Positions 56,212 to 64,000 of a stretch of DNA of 64,000 nucleotides are shown one piece after another; within the stretch, counting starts at the first letter, position 1; every line of letters begins with the position of its first letter. The notes under the pieces are model-generated. The model ran no database searches. It was not told the origin of the DNA and worked only from the letters and a program-made list of their open reading frames with translations. Origin of the DNA: Protonemura montana (lineage: Eukaryota > Arthropoda > Insecta > Plecoptera > Nemouridae); assembly GCA_947568835.1 (NCBI GenBank), contig OX387603.1, forward strand, positions 27,552,651 through 27,616,650, in the 5' to 3' direction. The translations under genes and the position numbers were made by a program.

Positions 56212-56290
56212 GGTCGTCCTTCGGAAGGTCCCCTTGGTGTACTTTGAGAGGACTAGGCTAAATTCTGGCGCCGGGTTACCCCGCCTTCTG
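56212..56290 (+). mobile_element. 5S-SINE 3'-end fragment
   Basis: GTCGTCCTTCGGAAGG, CCTTGGTGTACTTT, GGACTAGGCTA and GGCGCCGGGTTACCCC occur in the same order as on the minus strand of the 47376-47700 copy (CGTCCTTCGGAAGGGA..., ATTGGTGCTTTT, GGAGTAGGCTA, GGCACCGGGTTTAC). A 14-base block after CGGAAGG is missing. Confidence 0.65.
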
Positions 56291-57284
56291 GTTTAGGCAA
56301 GGAGCATTACCATCCGTAACATCATCCGCACGGCGCACATTCACCGTCGCCGATAGACTTATGATTTAAGAGGCAGTTTTATAAACAGTTCTTCGTCAAA
56401 CTTCTCAAACCAATAATTTATTGCAGGAATAACCACAAAATAATTTATTTTTGAGACCATCACAGACTCACCCGAAAGTTAAGGCTAGTTTTAGAATGAC
56501 TAAAGATAACTACCATAGCTAAGAAGAAATAAAAATAATTCACTTCTACTGTCACCACTGGAGGCCAAACTTTTCGCTTGCAGAAGACATTTGAACTGTA
56601 AAAAATGTGCTTTTTGAGAATTAATATGCGTTAAATTAAAAGGAGTGTGTGCCCGTTACAGCCCAGACGCCACTGGCCGACCTGTGCCGTACCATCTTTT
56701 ATAAAGATTACCCACAGGAGCGATATAAGACGCACTGGGGTGAAGACCCCAGGGATACACTACTTGCCGCTCTCCCCCCTATCTCACTTCACGTCGCTCG
56801 TTTAGAATTACTTCTTAATCTCTTTTTCCGCTTACCTATATAATGTAGCTCCCACCTTATGTAGTGGCGCTGTTGTGCACGTGTATTCCCAGCACCATGA
56901 GCTTAACTGGCTTTACAGTCCCCGAGTATTAAAAAAATCGATCGCGTAATCGTAAGGAAGAAGACGACCACATTTATTATTCCACGCGAATTTCGACAAC
57001 GTTGCTCGATGATGCAATTGCATTTTCTTGATGCCAACACAGCAGAAGATTGGCCTGACACATTACAGTGCCAGTCAGAATCGAGCGCCAAGGGGACAAG
57101 GTTGAGAACTGGCTTGTCCTTGGTGTAGTTAAGTGCATCCGTACCGGAACAACTGGTTCCTTTCCAGGAACAGCCGAGCGATAATCATCAGAATTTCATT
57201 TTACACCTGACCAGTTACACCTTAGAGAAAGAATGTGGAGCTGGCTACTTCTCAGTACCGTGTCCAACCTAACTCCCTTCTAAT

Positions 57285-57786
57285 CAGTGGTGTAGTCGAG
57301 GGTATAAGCGGTATACCCAAAAAACTTTTTGACACCGAGCGTATACCCAAAAAAAAATATACAGGGTATACGCCCAATAAATACTTTTTGCAAAACTTTA
57401 AAATGCGTTTTGCAACGACAATTCTTAATCTCCCTACAACCTGCACTATGAAAACTCGAAAAGCAAAATTTATTCCAAAAAGTGGGTAGTCCGTGTATAG
57501 TAGAGGTTCGCATGATCTGGATGGGTATGCAATGGTTTTTCCAAGCAGTCAACGTACTCATTCAACCCACCCGAGGAAAGTGCGATTGCAGCTACCCCAA
57601 CACCAAGTAGTTGTTTTAGTGTTGATAGGAATAAACTATCTATGAACTAACTAGTGAATAGACTAAAGGTAAAGAATTAGAAACACCCCCCCATCCAGTA
57701 CCTAACCTAGTGATGACCACGACATTTGGAACTCACAGCCTGATAACCCAGCGTATACCCAAAAAAAATGTAGGACTACACCACTG
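57285..57786 (+). mobile_element. hAT-like MITE with 13-bp terminal inverted repeats
   Basis: CAGTGGTGTAGTC (57285-57297) and GACTACACCACTG (57774-57786) are perfect inverted termini. Eight-base flanks CTTCTAAT and CTTCTAGG agree at six positions, the TSD length of hAT elements, and hAT termini often begin CAGTGG. A subterminal motif GCGTATACCCAAAAAA recurs several times near both ends. No transposase is encoded in the 502 bases. Confidence 0.75.
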
Positions 57787-60416
57787 CTTCTAGGATAGAC
57801 AAGTCTCTATGTAACAATTGGCCGATGCCACAGAGACAGCGCCTCTCACCATCAAACTACTGTATCCTCTAGGTTATAAATTAGAACTGCTAGTTCCTAG
57901 CGCTGACGTCACGAATGAAGCCAACTGTAGGCGGATAATTTGCCCGAGGCGAAATCCTTTACCAGTAACGGTGCTCATCGATACCAGATACACGCTATCT
58001 CCGTCTCTGTCCCACCACCGTCCCGTTCTATCGTTCCACCTCGCTCCCACCCCACCGACGGTGTATAGATGGCGCACCTAATCAGCTCCTTGTACACATT
58101 TTGTTTCCTTTGTTTCACTCACCGATCTGAGCATGTTTGCGTGGCATAGCGATCCCGGCGACCGGTCTGTTATCTCCGACCTCCGATATTCTATCTGCAC
58201 AACGTGGTTCGACTTGCGAGGAATAAATAGGCTTCACTTACGTCAACTTGCTCGATCATCCTGCTCAAGTTGGCAGCTCGTGGAAACAGGAATGTGTACG
58301 AAACGGGTCTAAAAAGTCGGTCCTGCTCGTGTTTTGTTGGAACTGTCTGGTGGACTTGATTGGTGATTCAAGGTCATTGAGAGTTAGTCAAAATATGGAT
58401 TCAACTTGGACGTCTTGAACTTAATGTCTGTCATTGGCACAAACCAGCGAATAGGACCTATCAGTAATGTATGTTATCAAATACTTCTTGATTCTTGATA
58501 AGTATCTTTTGTATTAGACACCAAGAAGTTACACTATTTGTTGGGTTGGGAAAGTGGTTGTGACTTTATTTAATAATTTGCAAGAGAGACTGACTTCTGA
58601 CAGATTTTAACGCCCCCTAAAAGAAACTAGCGGTACACTTGAAGTGCATTTAGAGCTACTTTCAGCAGAATTGGCAAAGATTTCCCATTTTTTTGCAATT
58701 TCCCGATTCAGTTCGGTCGTTGATATCATTCCGTCACGATTTCTTGTTCATGTGAAAGAGACATTGCCATTGATAGAGCATGCCGTGAAACTGTTCCATC
58801 TGCCCCAACGTTTGCAACGTTTCCACCCGGCGATAGCGTCGTGGTTACCCGACACAAAACGCTTTCCAGCACTCGAGGACGCGGGAAATAATGCACCTGC
58901 AGGGCCGCCGGCCTCGCACCGCTCAGATTTAATGCACCACACGGGGCCTGCAGTCAAACTCTGCCATCATGAATCACGAAGCACTTGTTTTTCAAATGTT
59001 TCGTTCAATGGCTTTCAGCAACGTATTTTTGTGGATTACATAGGAAAAGAAAGAACCAAGTTTACATGAAATTTCTCAAAGTGGGGCATTGTGAATTGAA
59101 AAACTTTTAGCAGAACATTTTTAAACTCTTTGACTTTGCAAAGAATTCTCCATGACTTCATTACTCGTCATTTCGAAGAAGATTTTACGGCAAAAAAAAA
59201 TATTTATATAGTTTGACATACTTCTAAAGTTATTGACAGAATCTTCGGTTAGATTTGCATGCCAAGTATTTCCTCCATCCGTCAAATATGCTCAGCACGC
59301 CGACTAAACTCTATCAATCAAAGTTTTCAGTGAATTTCCAGTTTTTGAGATAAGCAAGAAGTTCGAATTGGGTATTGTGGTCAAGAACTCAGTGCAGCTT
59401 TCACTTTGAAATATAAAAGCGCTGATTTTTTGCCCCATGGTTAGTCACAGTTCTGTTTCCAACCACTAAGCCGCGACGGTGAACGATGAACGGCAGCTAC
59501 AAACCAACCCAGCATTCGCCATGGCAACAAGGTCGTGTGGGAATCACGGCAAGCCACATCCAGGATTAACCGGGAACCAGGATCGAATCAGGAACCTACC
59601 GAATCCAGGATGAAGCACTCGCTAGCACGTATACCATTAGGCTCAACGCTTGTGTATTACACAGTCCAGAATTGCGGAATATCACAATTACAGCAAGCTT
59701 TCAACATAAAATGTATACAAATACAAGGAAACATTTATATGTATTTAGTTATTTTTGGTAATTTAGGGCAACATAGGTCTTACTCGGATAATTTCAATAT
59801 AGCTCGCCATGGAGTGCCATTTATAACGCCCAGATGATCGAACATTGAAAGGTACTCGAAATTATTCCAGTTAATTTTGCTCACTATTTTCGTCCCAATG
59901 AAATTGAATACATTTGTATCACATAGGTATAAAGTGACCGGAAAGTGGACTCCGCCGGACTCGCCATCGCACAGAAACATTTCATATGAACTTTCCAGCC
60001 GCCTCTCAGTCCCACGGTTCAGCTCGGGCAGTATTTCCCCCTTGCTGCACTTGAAGACACCGGCTCGCAATCCAACCACAGCACAATTACCTTACAAAAA
60101 GCTCTTCTCAGTTAGAAAATCGCCGCGAAACACGACCAAGCTGTCGACCACGAGGACCTGCATTCAAACGCGTTGACCGCGTTTTTTCCGCACTTCCTTA
60201 CCAGGACAATTGCAGTTGGCTTGAACGGTTGTCCATCTCAAACGTCGGTAGTCGTTACGCCCTTTGTAATGACGGTAACAGCTGTCACTAGTTCTCTTCG
60301 ATCCAGCCAGACGATAAGAAAGTTTTCTTGGGGCACATTTAAATCGATGCCTAGGCTTACTTTGTGCCTAATCAGTCTGTCAATATATATATATTTTTTT
60401 TTTTTGCCGGGGCCCC

Positions 60417-62650
60417 ATCCCGTCCCGGCAGCGCGGCGATCGCTTCACAGTACATCATCCCGTCCCGGCAGCGCGGCGATCGCTTCACAGTACATCGTCT
60501 CTGCCTTACACTATCAAAGATCGCTTCACACTACATCGCCTCTGCCTTACACTATCAAAGATCGCTTCACAGTACATCGCCTCTGCCTTACACTATCAAA
60601 GATTGCTTCACACTGCATCGCCTCTGCCTTACACTATCAAAGATTGCTTCACACTACATCGCCTCTGCCTTACACTATCAAAGATTGCTTCACACTACAT
60701 CGCCTCTGCCTTACACTATCAAAGATCGCTTCACAATACATCGCCTCTGCCTTACACTATCAAAGATCGCTTCACAGTACATCGCCTCTGCCTTACACTA
60801 TCAAAGATTGCTTCACACTACATCGCCTCTGCCTTACACTATCAAAGATCGCTTCACAATACATCGCCTCTGCCTTACACTATCAAAGATCGCTTCACAG
60901 TACATCGCCTCTGCCTTACACTATCAAATATCGCTTCACACTACATCGCCTCTGCCTTACACTATCAAAGATTGCTTCACAGTACATCGGCTCTGCCTTA
61001 CACTATCAAAGATCGCTTCACAGTACATCGCCTCTGCCTTACACTATAAAAGATCGCTTCACACTGCATCGCCTCTGCCTTACACTATCAAAGATCGCTT
61101 CACACTACATCGCCTCTGCCTTACACTATCAAAGATCGCTTCACAGTACATCGCCTCTGCCTTACACTATCAAAGATCGCTTCACACTACATCGCCTCTG
61201 CCTTACACTATCAAAGATCGCTTCATACTACATCGCCTCTGCCTTACACTATCAAAGATCGCTTCACACTACATCGCCTCTGCCTTACACTATCAAAGAT
61301 CGCTTCACACTACATCGCCTCTGCCTTACACTATCAAAGATCGCTTCATACCATCGCCTCTGCCTTACACTATCAAAGATCGCTTCACAGTACATCGCCT
61401 CTGCCTTACACTATCAAAGATCGCTACACACTACATCGCCTCTGCCTTACACTATCAAAGATTGCTTCACACTGCATCGCCTCTGCCTTACACTATCAAA
61501 GATCGCTTCACAGTACATCGCCTCTGCCTTACACTATCAAAGATCGCTTCACAGTACATCGCCTCTGCCTTACACTATCAAAGATTGCTTCACACTACAT
61601 CGCCTCTGCCTTACACTATCAAAGATCGCTTCACAATACATCGCCTCTGCCTTACACTATCAAAGATCGCTTCACAGTACATCGCCTCTGCCTTACACTA
61701 TTAAAGATCGCTTCACACTACATCGCCTCTGCCTTACACTATCAAAGATCGCTTCACACTTCATCGCCTCTGCCTTACACTATCAAAGATTGCTTCACAC
61801 TACATCGCCTCTGCCTTACACTATCAAAGATTGCTTCACACTACATCGCCTCTGCCTTACACTATCAAAGATTGCATCACACTACATCGCCTCTGCCTTA
61901 CACTATCAAAGATCGCTTCACACTTCATCGCCTCTGCCTTACACTATCAAAGATAGCTTCACACTACATCGCCTCTGCCTTACACTATCAAAGATCACTT
62001 CACAATACATCGCCTCTGCCTTACACTAACAAAGATTGCTTCTCAGTACATCGCCTCTGCCTTACACTATCAAAGATCGCTTCACATTACATCGCCTCTG
62101 CCTTACACTATCAAAGATCGCTTCACACTACATCGCCTCTGCCTTACACTATCAAAGATCGCTTCACACTACATCGCCTCTGCCTTACACTATCAAAGAT
62201 CGCTTCACATTACATCGCCTCTGCCTTACACTATCAAAGATCGCTTCACACTACATCGCCTCTGCCTTACACTATCAAAGATCGCTTCACAGTACATCGC
62301 CTCTGCCTTACACTATCAAAGATAGCTTCACAGTACATCGCCTCTGCCTTACACTATCAAAGATCGCTTCACAGTACATCGCCTCTGCCTTACACTATCA
62401 AAGATCGCTTCACAGTACATCGCCTCTGACTTACACTATCAAAGATCGCTTCACACTTCATCGCCTCTGCCTTACACTATCAAAGATTGCTTCACACTCC
62501 ATCGCCTCTGCCTTACACTATTAAAGATCGCTTCACACTACATTGCCTCTGCCTTACACTATCAAAGATCGCTTCACAGTACATCGCCTCTGACTTAAAC
62601 TATCAAAGATCGCTTCACACTACATCGACTCTGCCTTACACTAACATAGA
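60417..62650 (+). repeat. 41-bp minisatellite, about 53 copies
   Basis: The unit is CACTATCAAAGATCGCTTCA followed by CACTACATCGCCTCTGCCTTA (41 bp). Variants occur mainly at GATCGC/GATTGC and CACACTA/CACAGTA/CACAATA, with one 38-bp unit near 61350. The left edge begins with a different doublet, two 40-bp copies of CATCCCGTCCCGGCAGCGCG plus GCGATCGCTTCACAGTA, which share the GATCGCTTCACAGTACATC half with the main unit. All three forward frames are open for up to 618 codons because the unit lacks forward stops; this is not a gene. Confidence 0.97.
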
Positions 62651-62944
62651 TTGTGCAGCCCGTTGCAAGCAACGGGAATCTCTGATGTGCGGACATGCAA
62701 GGATTCATGCAAGAGTTCATGCAAGGATCAACAATGTCGTGGAGGTAGAATTACCTGTCATTTATTCAAGGTTCTCAGTGGACCAGTGCTACTATGGGAC
62801 CGTGCCAACAAGGGGCTGCCAATGAAACTTGGCCAATCGGTGAGCAAGTTAATTGGTTCTGGCTTTTAAGCACAGCGGTGTAAATAATTAAACTTGATTT
62901 TTGCTTAACTTGACTAATGATATAATTTGATCGATATTTTTATA

Positions 62945-63381
62945 GTAATACCGTTGAGTGTAGGTTATAGGTAGAGTTTCAACGTCAATGTTACAGTCTC
63001 TGCGTGAAAGATGGCCGCCAAATGACTACCTTACCGACAAAAATGCAGAGTACCGGAACGTCACGTTAAGTGGAGCCACTGTCGTATGAAATCTAATTTC
63101 GATATTTCTCGTAGGTTACTCGCTTTTTAATATTGTTACGTGTTTATCAATCGTTGAGGTAAACATTGATGGAGATTTTTTGAGCATGAAAAGTCTCAAA
63201 AGCGAGTTAACCTACGAGAAATATCGAAATTAAATTTCATACGACAGTGGCTCCACTTAACGTGACGTTCCGGTACTCTGCATTTTTGTCGGTAAGGTAG
63301 TCATTTGGCGGCCATCTTTCACGCAGAGACTGTAACATTGACGTCGTTTCTCTACCTAGAACCTACACTCAACGATATTAC
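62945..63381 (-). mobile_element. Long-inverted-repeat MITE, copy 2 (opposite orientation)
   Basis: The termini are GTAATACCGTTGAGTGTAGG and the complement CCTACACTCAACGATATTAC. The arms match copy 1 at 27361-27790 nearly base for base. The unique centre (TAATATTGTTACGTG..., GAGGTAAACATTGATGGAGA..., GAGCATGAAAAGTCTC) is the reverse complement of copy 1's centre. It ends 87 bases before the next exon. Confidence 0.87.
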
Positions 63382-63468
63382 CGAGCAACATCTACTGGTA
63401 CCACGCGTTGCCGGCTCGTTTGCTCAGCAGAGCAATGTGGTGACATGATTGGTTCTTACTGATTCCAG

Positions 63469-63610
63469 GCGGCTGCGAATTCCCGAAGGAGTGGTCGGGT
63501 CGGTGGTTCCAATCGGGAGTTCCCGGGGCGATCGGCGTTAACGGCACCCACTTCGAGACCAAAGGGAGATGCGTCGAGATGGAGGGCGACAAGTTCGTTA
63601 TTGAGGACAA
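63469..63610 (+). CDS. Exon of a Cys-rich secreted/membrane protein (DUF7044-like)
   Basis: After a TTCTTACTGATTCCAG acceptor, and taking one base from the previous exon, it encodes GGCEFPKEWSGRWFQSGVPG then AIGVNGTHFETKGRCVEMEG and DKFVIEDK. It ends two bases into a codon at GACAA|GTAAGT. The pattern CEFP--W-G-WFQSG ... I-(V/I)NG ... KG-C ... GDKF-(V/L)-D resembles the N-terminal Cys-rich domain of uncharacterised arthropod ectodomain proteins (DUF7044/7042/7043 type, from memory). Function is unknown; extracellular location is inferred from the hydrophobic leader exon. The paired cysteines C (in GGCEF) and C (in GRCVE) probably form a disulfide. The rest of the gene is off the right edge. 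Confidence 0.65.
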
Positions 63611-63632
63611 GTAAGTAATGAGTCACGATTAA

Positions 63633-64000
63633 TCGAGGCGGCTACCTGTGCTAGCGGTCGAGGCTACCTGTGCTAGCGGTCGAGGCTACCTGTGCTGGCG
63701 GTCGAGGCTACCTGTGCTAGCGGTCGAGGCTACCTTTGCTGGTGGTCGAGGCTACCTGTGCTGGTGGTCGAGGCTACCTGTGCTGGTGGTCGAGGCTACC
63801 TGTGCTGGTGGTCAAGGCTACCTGTGCGGGCGGTCGAGGCTACCTGTGCTGGTGGTCGAGGCTACCTGTGCTGGTGGTCGAGGCTACCTGTGCTGTCGGT
63901 CGAGGCTACCTGTGATAGCGGTCGAGGCTACCTGTGCTAGCGGTCGAGGCTACCTGTGCTGGTGGTCGAGGCTACCTGTGCTGGTGGTCGAGGCTACCTG
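63633..64000 (+). repeat. 22-bp minisatellite running off the window
   Basis: The unit is TCGAGGCTACCTGTGCTGGTGG, with CTAGCGG/CTGGCGG/CTGGTGG variants. About 16 copies lie in the window and the array continues beyond it. It begins only 22 bases after the splice donor of the preceding exon. Confidence 0.95.

Larger units (their letters stand above)
45050..63468 (+). other. 18.4-kb intron of the Cys-rich protein gene
   Basis: The intron is inferred from matching donor, acceptor and phase of the exons at 44979-45049 and 63469-63610. It contains SINE pieces, the split 70-bp array, the I-like LINE, a second LINE remnant, a hAT-like MITE, the 41-bp array and an inverted-repeat MITE. Gaps without recognisable content are 46020-47370, 53940-55630, 56300-57270, 57800-60410 and 62655-62940. 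Confidence 0.6.

Noticed and set aside
60173-62524. A 618-codon frame across the 41-bp array
   Set aside because: Same cause: the unit lacks forward stops in all frames. Single-base insertions and deletions between units do not respect any frame.

Overview
The window is animal nuclear DNA: genes are split by GT-AG introns of 0.4 to 18 kb, intergenic and intronic DNA is rich in repeats, and the four recognisable genes are animal housekeeping or cell-surface genes. The species cannot be named from sequence. A Cys-rich ectodomain gene of a type I know best from arthropods and other protostomes, and an I-like LINE, suggest an invertebrate, probably a protostome (inference). Layout: (1) 1388-2969 (+), the last three coding exons of ABCD3/PMP70, a peroxisomal half-ABC transporter that enters from the left edge. 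(2) 5309-31665 (+), a complete six-exon midnolin (MIDN) gene encoding 555 aa. Its first three introns (8.4, 9.8 and 4.7 kb) carry minisatellites, SINE pieces and foldback elements. (3) 35773-37540 (-), a complete six-exon EBP2 (EBNA1BP2-type) ribosome-biogenesis gene encoding 321 aa, one intron of which appears to be GC-AG. (4) 44979-63610 and beyond (+), two exons of a secreted or membrane Cys-rich protein, separated by an 18.4-kb intron. The genes do not form a pathway or operon; this is ordinary mosaic animal gene order. Repeats: the most informative object is an I-like non-LTR retrotransposon (48438-53820) in the large intron. It has an intact 1230-aa endonuclease/RT/RNase H ORF2, a 5'-truncated gag-like ORF1, and a TGTGATA-rich duplicated spacer between them. 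It landed inside a 70-bp minisatellite and split that array; the array lends the truncated gag an open frame and start codons. A sister array of the same 70-bp unit lies 28 kb away in MIDN intron 2. Other repeats are: a 5S-rRNA-derived SINE family (at least five pieces); a family of palindromic tRNA-related elements with 11-14 bp target duplications (three copies); a ~430-bp long-inverted-repeat MITE in two opposite orientations plus a decayed half; a hAT-like MITE; a foldback family seen five times; and tandem arrays with units of 10, 22, 33, 41, 46, 64, 70 and 80 bp. The long open frames across those arrays come from repeat length and composition, not from genes. I found no defence system, CRISPR array, prophage or bacterial operon. 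The unusual content is in the repeats and in how they interact.
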